From Actinoplanes sp. KI2 (lineage in GTDB: Bacteria > Actinomycetota > Actinomycetes > Mycobacteriales > Micromonosporaceae), in contig NZ_JAOSZE010000029.1 of assembly GCF_025630775.1 (NCBI RefSeq), positions 62,001 through 126,000 of the forward strand: a stretch of DNA of 64,000 bases. The letters are read 5' to 3'. The position numbers and the translations under genes are program-made. Numbering within the stretch: the stretch's first letter is position 1; each line of letters begins with the position of its first letter. The notes below the pieces were generated by a model. The model was not told where the DNA came from, searched no databases, and saw only the letters and a list, made by a program, of their open reading frames with translations. Shown here piece by piece: positions 50,709 to 58,607 of this stretch.

Positions 50709-51134
50709 CTACTCATCGAGTCGGCTCATCCTCGCGGTCGCGTCGCGCAGGACCCGGGGCACCAGCCATCGATGCACGGCGGACAGCGGCGGCCAGATCA
50801 GCCTGGCGGGCGCGCGGTCGTAGCGCAGCAGGGTCGTCAGCGAGACCTCCCCGCCGCCCGCGCGCACCACGAGGTTGGCCGTCATCGCCGGGGACGCGGC
50901 CTCCAGCCGGATCCAGTCGTCGCCGCGGCCGCCGATCCGCCAGCCGGCCACGGTTTCCGGCGAGGGCGAGCGGTCGAGGCGCAGTCGCAGGCCGAGGACG
51001 ACGCGCCAGATGAACACCTCGCCGGGGCTGGGCACGTTGCCGAACATCGCGCGGGCCCACTGCTCGGCCGTGCCGGGAACGTCGGTGCGGACGCTGAAGT
51101 GGTCGGTGTAGTCCACGGTGGAAAGCTCGGTCAT
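50709..51134 (-). CDS. DUF2867/SRPBCC-like protein
   Basis: 141 residues: DHFSVRTDVPGTAEQWARAM, VPSPGEVFIWRVVLGLRLRL, GWRIGGRGDDWIRLEAASPA and LIWPPLSAVHRWLVPRVLRD. The pattern is that of small ligand-binding proteins annotated DUF2867 in actinomycetes; function unknown. Divergent from a TetR regulator with a palindromic operator between, so it is the likely target gene. Confidence 0.78.
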   Translation of the reverse strand: MTELSTVDYTDHFSVRTDVPGTAEQWARAMFGNVPSPGEVFIWRVVLGLRLRLDRSPSPETVAGWRIGGRGDDWIRLEAASPAMTANLVVRAGGGEVSLTTLLRYDRAPARLIWPPLSAVHRWLVPRVLRDATARMSRLDE

Positions 51135-51154
51135 CGCCGGTCTCCGTTCGCTTA

Positions 51155-51180
51155 TACGGTGCCGTATATACGGTACCGTA
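51155..51180. promoter_or_regulatory. paired palindromes, TetR operator candidate
   Basis: TACGGTGCCGTA (51155-51166) and TACGGTACCGTA (51169-51180), both inverted repeats, 14 bp apart, exactly between the divergent DUF2867 and TetR genes and 6 bp before the TetR ATG. Confidence 0.7.
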
Positions 51181-51185
51181 CAAGG

Positions 51186-51737
51186 ATGCCGCGGGAGCGA
51201 TGGATCGAGCAAGGGCTGACGGCGCTGGCCGCCGGCGGTCCCGACGCCGTACGGGTGGAAGCCCTGGCCAAGCAGCTGGGCGTGACCAAGGGCGGCTTCT
51301 ACGGCTACTTCGCCGACCGCGACGCGCTGCTGACCGCCATGCTCGACACGTGGGAGCGGGAAAGCATCGACGAGGTGCTCGACCGGATCGAGCGCGAGGG
51401 CGGCGACCCGAAAACCAAGATCACGCGAGCCGGGCTGCTCACCTTCTCCGGCGACCGGCTCCTCCCGATCGACCTCGCGATCCGCGACTGGGCCCGCCGC
51501 GACGAGGCGGTCGCCGAGCGCCTGCGCCGCGTCGACAACCGCCGGATGGCCCTGCTGCGCGAGATGATCGGCACCTTCTGCGCCGACCCGGACGAGGTCG
51601 AGGCCCGCAGCGTCCTCGCGTTCTGCCTGCTGATCGGCGAGCACTTCCTGGCCGCCGACCACGGCGACCGCACCCGGGCGCAGGTGCTGGCCCGGGCCGG
51701 CGACCTGATCCTGTCCAGGACCGCCGGCCCCGCCTAA
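51186..51737 (+). CDS. TetR-family repressor
   Basis: 183 residues. N-terminal HTH (WIEQGLTALAAGGPDAVRVE, KQLGVTKGGFYGYFADRDAL) and a helical ligand domain. It probably represses itself and the divergent DUF2867 gene through the paired palindromes just upstream, which overlap the likely promoter. No ribosome site is seen in the few bases before the ATG, so the message may be leaderless or very short-leadered. Confidence 0.88.
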   Translation: MPRERWIEQGLTALAAGGPDAVRVEALAKQLGVTKGGFYGYFADRDALLTAMLDTWERESIDEVLDRIEREGGDPKTKITRAGLLTFSGDRLLPIDLAIRDWARRDEAVAERLRRVDNRRMALLREMIGTFCADPDEVEARSVLAFCLLIGEHFLAADHGDRTRAQVLARAGDLILSRTAGPA

Positions 51738-51738
51738 G

Positions 51739-52770
51739 TCAGCCGCGGTCGACGACCTGCGCGTCGACCGACGGCATCGAGGCCCAGTCGGAGGAGGCGA
51801 CGCTGGCGTGCTTGCCTGCCACCAGCGCCACCCGGGCCTGGGCGGCCGCCACGTCGCCGGCCGGGACCGCCGGCGAGATGCTCTGCACGTCGGTCATCAC
51901 CAGCAGGTAGTGGTTGGTGTCGTACCAGGAGGTGTCGATCCCCCCGGTGACGTACGCGGAGGCGTCGCCGTCGAACGCCACGAACCACGGGCGCAGCGTG
52001 GCGTCGCTGTAGCGGCCGCGCGGGTCGCCGCTCTGCGCGTTGTGCACGGCCGGAAAGATCTGCGCTTTGCCGAGCGTCCCCGCGGCCGCCAGGCCCTTGA
52101 GGTACTGGGCGTACTCCCTGTCGGTCCAGAGCGTGTCGGTCGGGTTGCCCTCCTCGACCGTGCCCGGGATGACCTCGATGATCACCTTGCCGGCGAGTTG
52201 CCCGCGGGTCGGCCAGGCGTCGGCCTTGGCGGCGGCGTCCAGCGAGGCGTAGCCGCCGAGGAGGTCGGCCGGCTTGAAGACGGCCGAGCCGAGGTGCGCG
52301 GCGATGGCCGCGTCGAGCTGGGCGGGCCCCTGGCCGGTGCGGCTGCTGAAACCGGTCTTCAGCTCGAGCTTGAGGACCAGCGGGCCGCTGTCGGGGTGCG
52401 CGCCCAGCCAGAGCCGGATGTCGTCCAGGCAGTACTCCAGGTTCTTGTTCGCGCCCCCGGAGTAGAGCTGCGCCGCGCTGGCGGCGGCCACGCAGTTGTT
52501 CGCGTTGCCGAGCGGGTTCGAGTGGCTCACCTTCCACTCGCGGGTGATGATGTCCGGCCAGACGTCGAGCTCGATCAGCCCCGGATGCAGATCGAGGGCC
52601 TGCGCCAGATAGCCGAAGGTGGCCGGGTCGTAGGTGTTGTGGATGCCGACGGTGGTCGTCCGCGAGACCTTGCTCGACGCGTCCGCGGCCGCCGCCGGAC
52701 CGGTCGCCGCGAGCGTCACCACCGCCGTCGTGAGCACCGCCGCCACGCCGTTGATCAGGGATTTGCGCAC
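51739..52770 (-). CDS. secreted phosphatidylinositol-specific phospholipase C (Ca-dependent type)
   Basis: 343 residues. Signal peptide (about 1-32, ending GPAAAADA). PI-PLC barrel of the actinomycete Ca-dependent type: TVGIHNTYDP (first catalytic His), LIELDVWPDI (metal carboxylates), KVSHSNPLGNANNC (second His), LVLKLELKTG and VIIEVIPGTVEEGN. It cleaves phosphatidylinositol outside the cell. The GTG start has GGGAGGTTCCTG before it; longer frames upstream are not supported. One bp separates its stop from the stop of the convergent TetR gene. Confidence 0.87.
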   Translation of the reverse strand: MRKSLINGVAAVLTTAVVTLAATGPAAAADASSKVSRTTTVGIHNTYDPATFGYLAQALDLHPGLIELDVWPDIITREWKVSHSNPLGNANNCVAAASAAQLYSGGANKNLEYCLDDIRLWLGAHPDSGPLVLKLELKTGFSSRTGQGPAQLDAAIAAHLGSAVFKPADLLGGYASLDAAAKADAWPTRGQLAGKVIIEVIPGTVEEGNPTDTLWTDREYAQYLKGLAAAGTLGKAQIFPAVHNAQSGDPRGRYSDATLRPWFVAFDGDASAYVTGGIDTSWYDTNHYLLVMTDVQSISPAVPAGDVAAAQARVALVAGKHASVASSDWASMPSVDAQVVDRG

Positions 52771-52914
52771 CAGGAACCTCCCGCTGGGCCGGTCCCACGC
52801 CGACCCGGACAAGGAACGATACAAATCGATGAACATTAACGTGTACGGAACACGCCGTGACCCACCGACGGGGAATCCCTTCAGACGTCGGCGGGTCCGC
52901 CGATAGACCAACCT

Positions 52915-54540
52915 GTGGCCGACGACTCCCTGATCGATCCCGCGACCCGCGACGCCGAGCTGGCTTCCCTCCTCGAAGCGCACCCCGAGGCGTTCATCGC
53001 CGCGATGGCGCCGTCCGGCCTGCTCGTGCCCCTGCCCGAGGAACTGGCCGCGACCGGGCTCCGGCCGATCGTGGGACCGAAGTCGCTGATCAACCTCGTC
53101 GTCTCCCACGACCAGCGGACCCTGATCGAGGCCTGGCACGGTGCCCTGAGCGTCGGCCTGACCCGCTGCGAGGTGCGGCTGCTCGCCGCCCCGGATCGAC
53201 AGGTCCGGCTGCACCAGTTCGACCTCACCCACCGGTTCGGCGTCTTCGTCGGCGTGTTCACCGGCCTCGAGGAGTACGTGGCCGCCGTCGCGCTGCCGCA
53301 CGACGTCGTACGCCCGCGCCTCATCACCATGCGCAAGGACCAGGTCGCCACGATCACCGCGGCCGGCCCGGAGCTAGCGGACCTGCTCGGCTGGACGCCC
53401 GAGGAGGTGATCGGCACCCGCAGCCTCGACCTGGTGCACCCGGACGACCACGAGCGGGCCATCGCCAGCTGGCTGGACATGCTCGGCACCCCGGCCGGCA
53501 CCGCCCGGCGGGTCCGGCTGCGGCACCTGCACCGCGACGGCCACCCGGTCTGGTTCGAGATCACCAACCACAACCGGCTCGCCGACCCGAACGGGCCGTG
53601 CGTGATCGCCGAGATGCTCGACATCTCCGACGAGATGGCCGCCCAGGAGGCGGTCCGCGCGGCCGAGCAGCTGATGCGGCGGCTCACCGAGACGCTGCCG
53701 ATGGGTGTGCTGCAGATCGACGCCGACCGGCGGATCGTCTACCTCAACGACCGCGCCGCCCGCGCTCTGCACGCCCGGCTCGGCGACGTGCTCGACGACC
53801 GGTACCTCGACGCGATCGTGCCGGCCGACCGCCCCGCCGCCGACGACGCCATCGCCGTGGTGCTGGGCACCGGCAACGACGCCGACGTCGAGTACGGCAG
53901 CCGCGAGCCCGGCCGGGGCGTGCGCCGGGTCCGGGCCAACCTGCGGGCGCTGACCAGCGACGACGGCGCGATCACCGGCGCGATCATCTGCCTCGCCGAC
54001 GTCACCGAGGACGTCCGGCTGCGCGAGGAGCTGCGGCACCGGGCCACCTTCGACCCGCTGACCGGCTGCCACAACCGGTCGGCCACGATGGCGGCGCTGC
54101 AGGACGCGACGGCCGCCCCCGACGGGCACGCCGGCACCGCGGTCGTCTTCCTCGACCTGAACGGCTTCAAGCAGGTCAATGACGTGTACGGGCACGCCGC
54201 GGGCGACCGGCTGCTGACCCACGTGGCGAACCGGCTGCGGATGACCGTCCCGGCCGACGGGGTGGTCGGCCGGATCGGCGGCGACGAGTTCGTGGTGATC
54301 TGCCGCGACGTGGCCGGCCCCGCCGGTGCCGAGCGGATCGGCGCGGACCTGCTGGCCGGCCTGCGCGCGGAGGTCGTCGACGCGGCCGGCAACGTGCTGA
54401 CGCCCGAGGCCAGCGTCGGGGTTGCCTGGGCGCCGTGCGGTGCGGCCGGGCCCGAGGAGCTGATCGCGCGGGCCGACGCCGCGATGTACCAGGCGAAGAA
54501 GACCCGGACCGGCCCGCACAACCTGGTGCTGGCCAGCTAA
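52915..54540 (+). CDS. PAS-PAS-GGDEF diguanylate cyclase
   Basis: 541 residues, no membrane segment. N-terminal PAS-like domain (1-130), a PAS with LLGWTPEEVIGTRSLDLVHP (about 145-250), a second with MGVLQIDADRRIVYLND (about 262-368), then GGDEF (about 375-538) with the intact RIGGDEFVV active site. There is no RxxD inhibitory site five residues before it. It should make cyclic di-GMP from GTP. GTG start. Its stop TAA is the first codon of a foldback element. Confidence 0.92.
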   Translation: MADDSLIDPATRDAELASLLEAHPEAFIAAMAPSGLLVPLPEELAATGLRPIVGPKSLINLVVSHDQRTLIEAWHGALSVGLTRCEVRLLAAPDRQVRLHQFDLTHRFGVFVGVFTGLEEYVAAVALPHDVVRPRLITMRKDQVATITAAGPELADLLGWTPEEVIGTRSLDLVHPDDHERAIASWLDMLGTPAGTARRVRLRHLHRDGHPVWFEITNHNRLADPNGPCVIAEMLDISDEMAAQEAVRAAEQLMRRLTETLPMGVLQIDADRRIVYLNDRAARALHARLGDVLDDRYLDAIVPADRPAADDAIAVVLGTGNDADVEYGSREPGRGVRRVRANLRALTSDDGAITGAIICLADVTEDVRLREELRHRATFDPLTGCHNRSATMAALQDATAAPDGHAGTAVVFLDLNGFKQVNDVYGHAAGDRLLTHVANRLRMTVPADGVVGRIGGDEFVVICRDVAGPAGAERIGADLLAGLRAEVVDAAGNVLTPEASVGVAWAPCGAAGPEELIARADAAMYQAKKTRTGPHNLVLAS

Positions 54541-54704
54541 GGCCTGTTTCGTAACTGGGGTCGAGCTGCGGCGCGGTCCAGATTTCGTCTGCGTGCGGCC
54601 CGCGGAAGCCAGGCTACCGGTGTTGTAACCGGGCTTTCGCGGGACGTGCGCAGGCGGAATCTGGGCCTCGGCGCAGCCCGGCTCCAGTTACGAAACAGGC
54701 CTTA
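54538..54704. mobile_element. 167-bp foldback / MITE-like element between convergent stop codons
   Basis: Ends are 21-bp perfect inverted repeats (TAAGGCCTGTTTCGTAACTG plus one base, and its complement). The interior pairs imperfectly almost throughout, closing in a hairpin with CCCGCGGAAGCC/GGCTTTCGCGGG. The outer TAA is the stop of the GGDEF gene and the complementary TTA is the stop of the reductase. No transposase. It may be a miniature inverted-repeat element or a two-way terminator. Confidence 0.75.
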
Positions 54705-55632
54705 CGGGCGCACCAGGAGGACTGTCTTGCCGGGCGGCCGGGGCGCGCCGATCGACTCGAACGCGGCCCGGCCCTCGGACAGCGGGTAGGTGGCGGCGAC
54801 CACCGGGCGCAGCCGGCCGTCGTCGACCATCCGGGCGATCGTGGTGAGCTCGTCGTGATCGGGGCGCACGATGAAGAACGTCGCCTGCACCCCGGAGCGC
54901 TCGGCCGCCGCCTCGTCCGGCGGGGCGACCAGCGTGACCAACCGGCCGCCCGGGCGCAGCACCCCGTACGAGCGGGCCAGGGTCTCGCCGCCGACCGCGT
55001 CGAGCACCACGTCCAGACCGGACAGCTCGTCGTCGAAGCGGCGGCTGGTGTGGTCGAGGAACTCGGCGGCGCCCAGGTCGCGGACGAACGCCTCGTTCTC
55101 CGCGCGGGCGGTGGCGATCACGTGGGCGCCGAGGACGGCCGCCAGCTGGACGCCGTAGACGCCGACCGCCCGCGCCGCCGTGCACCAGCACCCGCTCGCC
55201 CGGCTGCACGCGGGCGTGGTCGACCAGTGCCTGCCACGCGGTGAGTGCGGCCAGCGGCAGCGCGGCCGCCTCGGCGTGGGTCGCCTTGGCGGGCTTGGCG
55301 GCGAGCGCGGTGGCCGGCACGGCGACGAACTCGGCGGCCGCGCCGTTGCGGTCGAAGTCCACCAGCCCGTACACGTCATCGCCGTTTCTCAGGCCGGTGA
55401 CGTCGGCACCCAGGGCGACCACGACGCCGCTCACCTCGTGCGAGGGGGTCACCGGCGTGCGGTCGGCGCCGTCCGCGGTCTGCCAGGAGGGGTCCCAGCT
55501 CAGCTCGGTCAGGGTGATGGCGGCGGCATGCACCTCGATCAGCGCCTCGCCGGGCGCCGGACGGGGAACCTCGGCCTCCTCGAGGACGAGCTGCTCGGGA
55601 CCGCCTCGCCGCCAGGCTCGCAACGCCTGCAT
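54702..55632 (-). pseudogene. zinc-independent NADP quinone oxidoreductase (MDR family), frameshifted
   Basis: The gene reads well from ATG 55632 (MQALRAWRRGGPEQLVLEEA, TPSHEVSGVVVALG, WQALVDHARVQPGERVLVHGGAG) and well again from about 55180 in another frame (VGVYGVQLAAVLGAHVIATA, VVLDAVGGETLARSYGVLRP, PPGKTVLLVRP). The join falls in the GGAGGVG nucleotide-binding loop, where two bases appear to be missing. About 310 residues if restored, normal for the family. Either a recent inactivation or a sequencing error in a G/C run; the rest shows no decay. AAGGGAGCACGAG precedes the ATG. Confidence 0.75.
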
Positions 55633-55735
55633 CTCGTGCTCCCTTCGGACGATTGCCGCCTCCACAGTGTGCGCGCCCCGGCCATTGCGCACCTTCCGAA
55701 TAGGGTGGGGGACATCGGCGGCGGAGGAGGACAAC

Positions 55736-56506
55736 GTGGATCTGGGACTGACCGGCAAACGGGTCGTGGTGACCGGTGCGAGCCGGGGCATCGGGCTGGC
55801 GATCGTGCGTGCCTTCGCGGCCGAGGGCGCCACCGTGCTGGCCGGCGCCCGGCGGGTGACGCCCGAGCTGGAGAAGCTCGACGGCGTGACCGCGGTGGCG
55901 GTGGACCTGGCCGACCCGGCCGGCCCCGCGCGGCTGGTGGCGGCGGCCGGCGACCGGATCGACGTGCTGGTCAACAACGTCGGCATCGCGCCGCCCCGGC
56001 CGCAGGGTTTTCTCGAGGTCACCGACGACATGTGGGCCACCACCTGGAACCTCAACGTGATGTCGGCGGTCCGCGCCACCCGGGCCGCGCTGCCGGTGAT
56101 GCTGGCCGGCGGGGGCGGCGCGATCGTCAACACCGGCTCGGTGAATGCCCGCCTGGCCGACCCGCTGGTCGTCGACTACTCGGCGGCGAAGGCGGCGCTG
56201 ACCAACTTCGCCAAGTCGCTGTCGAAGGAGTTCGGCCCGCGCGGCATCCGGGTCAACACGGTCGCGCCCGGCCCGGTCGCCACCGACCTGTGGCTGGGCA
56301 GCGGCGGCGTGGCCGAGACGGTCGGCGCCGCCCAGGGCATCGACCCGTCCGACGTGGAGGCCGGCGCGAAGGCGGCCATGGTGACCGGCCGTTTCACCCG
56401 TCCCGAGGAGGTGGCCGACCTGGTGGTGATGCTGGCCGGCGGCAACCTCGGCAATGTGACCGGCACCGAGATCACCATCGACGGCGGCATGATCACGACG
56501 CTCTGA
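55736..56506 (+). CDS. short-chain dehydrogenase/reductase
   Basis: 256 residues. NAD(P) motif VTGASRGIGLAIVRA, VNNVGIA, catalytic Ser in NTGSVNA, YSAAK (Tyr and Lys) and PGPVATDLW. Classical SDR oxidoreductase; substrate unknown. GTG start behind GGAGGAGGACAAC. Divergent from the frameshifted reductase. Confidence 0.93.
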   Translation: MDLGLTGKRVVVTGASRGIGLAIVRAFAAEGATVLAGARRVTPELEKLDGVTAVAVDLADPAGPARLVAAAGDRIDVLVNNVGIAPPRPQGFLEVTDDMWATTWNLNVMSAVRATRAALPVMLAGGGGAIVNTGSVNARLADPLVVDYSAAKAALTNFAKSLSKEFGPRGIRVNTVAPGPVATDLWLGSGGVAETVGAAQGIDPSDVEAGAKAAMVTGRFTRPEEVADLVVMLAGGNLGNVTGTEITIDGGMITTL

Positions 56507-56527
56507 AAGGCCTGGTGCCCCGCGCCG

Positions 56528-58588
56528 CTAGGCGACCTGGGCCAGGTGGCGGGCGTTGCGGAAGGCCAGCGCCAGGACGGTCAGCACCGGGTTGAAGCCG
56601 CCGTTGGTGACGTGCACCGACGCGTCCATGATCCAGAGGTTGGGGTGGCCGTGCACCCGGCCCCACGGGTCGGTCACCGAGACGGCCGGGTCGCTGCCCA
56701 TCCGGCAGGTGCCGGCCTGGTGCTGGCCGGCCGAGACGGTGGTGCGGTAACCGGTGCTCCAGACCCGCTCGGCGCCGGCCTCGGTCAGCCACTGCCGGGC
56801 GCGGGCGATCAGCAGGTCGGCGCTGCCCCGGTTGTCGGGGTGCAGGGTGCCGCCGATCCGCGGGACCGGCACGCCGTGCCGGTCGCGGACCGCTTCGGCG
56901 AGGGTCACCCGGTTGCCGGCCTGCGGGATCTCCTGGATCGGGCCGAACAGGTGGCTCGTCCGGCGGTAGAGCCTGGCCATCGCCTGCTTGCCGGCCAGGC
57001 CGGCGCGGGGCGCGTCCGGGGGCAGCGCCCAGTTCCAGTGCAGGATCGGCAACTTCACCACCTCGTTCGCCAGCACGCCGCCGAGCAGGCCGGAAACCGC
57101 GTGCAGGTGGTCGCAGGTGGCGATCCGCACGTTCGGGCCGGGGCCGTCGATGACCGGGTCGGCGAAGGTGCCGTACGCGCCGACGTACACGTGGCCCTGC
57201 AGGTGGCGTCCGACCTGGTCGGCGCCGTTGCCGAGGCCGCCGGGGTGGGCGTCGCAGCGGCTGGCCAGCAGCAGCCGGGCGGTCTCGACGGCGGAGCAGG
57301 CGACGACCACGTGACCGGCGCGGAGCGTGCGGCGCTCGCCGGTGCGCTCGTCGGCGAACGCGACGCCGGTGACCGCGCCGGACCGGTCGGTGGTGACCTC
57401 GGTGGCCCGGGCCGCGCCGACCAGGGTGAGGTTGCCGGTCCGCTGCGCGACGGGCAGCACGGTGTTGAACGGGCCGTTCTTCGCATCGGTCGGGCAGGCG
57501 AAGCCGACGCACTCGCCGCACTGCCCGCAGCGGCCGCGGCCGCCGCGGGGCACCGAGTTGATCAGCATCGGGACCGGCCCGGTGGACCAGCCCAGCCGGG
57601 CGGCGGCCCGGCGGAGAACCTGCGCCTCGGTGTTGTCCGGCAGCGGTCCCATCGGGTACGGCCGGGACCGTGGCCCGCGATTGCGGTGACTGCCGGCGTC
57701 GCCGCAGACGCCCAGCGCCCACTCGGCCTCGGTGTAGAACGGCTCCAGGTCGGCGTAGGCGATCGGCCAGTCGGCGAGCGAGCTGCCGTCGGGTACGCCG
57801 TACTTGGTGGCCAGCCGGAAGTCGTCGGGCAGCAGGCGCCATGCCATGCCCTGGTAGACGCGGGTGCCGCCGCCGATCGTGTGCGGGAGCGCCGACCAGC
57901 CGGGCTGCCACGGGTGCTCGATGCGGGTGTCGTTCAGGAAGCGGGGGCCGGCGTCGGCGTACGGGGGAAGGTTGTGGCCGTGGGTGCTCAGCCGGAAGTT
58001 GCGCAGGTGGTCGGTCCCGATCTGCTCGTAGCTGAGGTAATCGCCGCGGTCGGCGGCCAGCACCTGGAGACCGCTCTGCGCGAGAACCGCCGCGGCAACG
58101 CCACCGCCCGCGCCGACACCGACCACGACGGCGTCGTACGTCTCGGCCGCGTCGGCCAGCCGTCGCACGAGGAGCAGCTCGGGTGACGGACCGCGCAGAG
58201 CCGAGTCGCGGCGCAGGGCCGGGCTGTAGCCGAGCATGGCCCAGCTCGCGGTGCCCCGGGTGCCGTAGTAGTGCTCGCAGGTCAGGCGCAGCAGCGTGGC
58301 GTGGAAGGTGGCCGGGTCGACCGGCCACGCGGTGGTGGTGCGGCCCGCGCCGACGGCGGCCAGCAGGGTGTCCTGTTCGTCCTCGGCCAGGGCGGCGAAG
58401 CCGTGCGGGCCGGCCTCTCGCGCGAGGGCGGCGAAGCCCGGAGTGAGCAGGTCGCGCCACGTGGTGCGCTGGTCGGCGGCGGCCTGCGCGGCGAGCTGGG
58501 CGGCCACCCCGGCCTGGCCCGCCGACGGGAAGTCGTCGGCGGGGATCAGGCGGTCGATGACGGCGGTGACGAGCGCCCAGTCGGTCAC
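56528..58588 (-). CDS. GMC-type oxidoreductase with fused gluconate dehydrogenase subunit 3-like domain
   Basis: 686 residues. The first about 130 resemble the small gamma subunit of gluconate 2-dehydrogenase (AVIDRLIPADDFPSAGQAGV). The rest is a GMC flavoprotein: FAD motif VVVGVGAGGGVAAAVLAQSG, ALPHTIGGGTRVYQGM, VACSAVETARLLL and the C-terminal QHQAGTCRMG...NPVLTVLALAFRNARHL. An insert CGQCGECVGFACP has four cysteines that could bind a metal or cluster. No Tat signal or cytochrome partner is visible, so the electron acceptor is unknown. Convergent with the SDR gene, 22 bp apart. Confidence 0.85.
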   Translation of the reverse strand: MTDWALVTAVIDRLIPADDFPSAGQAGVAAQLAAQAAADQRTTWRDLLTPGFAALAREAGPHGFAALAEDEQDTLLAAVGAGRTTTAWPVDPATFHATLLRLTCEHYYGTRGTASWAMLGYSPALRRDSALRGPSPELLLVRRLADAAETYDAVVVGVGAGGGVAAAVLAQSGLQVLAADRGDYLSYEQIGTDHLRNFRLSTHGHNLPPYADAGPRFLNDTRIEHPWQPGWSALPHTIGGGTRVYQGMAWRLLPDDFRLATKYGVPDGSSLADWPIAYADLEPFYTEAEWALGVCGDAGSHRNRGPRSRPYPMGPLPDNTEAQVLRRAAARLGWSTGPVPMLINSVPRGGRGRCGQCGECVGFACPTDAKNGPFNTVLPVAQRTGNLTLVGAARATEVTTDRSGAVTGVAFADERTGERRTLRAGHVVVACSAVETARLLLASRCDAHPGGLGNGADQVGRHLQGHVYVGAYGTFADPVIDGPGPNVRIATCDHLHAVSGLLGGVLANEVVKLPILHWNWALPPDAPRAGLAGKQAMARLYRRTSHLFGPIQEIPQAGNRVTLAEAVRDRHGVPVPRIGGTLHPDNRGSADLLIARARQWLTEAGAERVWSTGYRTTVSAGQHQAGTCRMGSDPAVSVTDPWGRVHGHPNLWIMDASVHVTNGGFNPVLTVLALAFRNARHLAQVA

Positions 58589-58607
58589 GCCTCCATTCTG
58601 CTCGGGC

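Noticed and set aside
52770..52860. PHO-box-like GTTCAT repeats before the PI-PLC gene
   Set aside because: Only one partial GTTCATCGATT unit fits; the 11-nt direct-repeat structure of PhoP sites is not there.
54541..54701. Possible insertion sequence with transposase
   Set aside because: Only 167 bp with no coding capacity; at most a miniature element.
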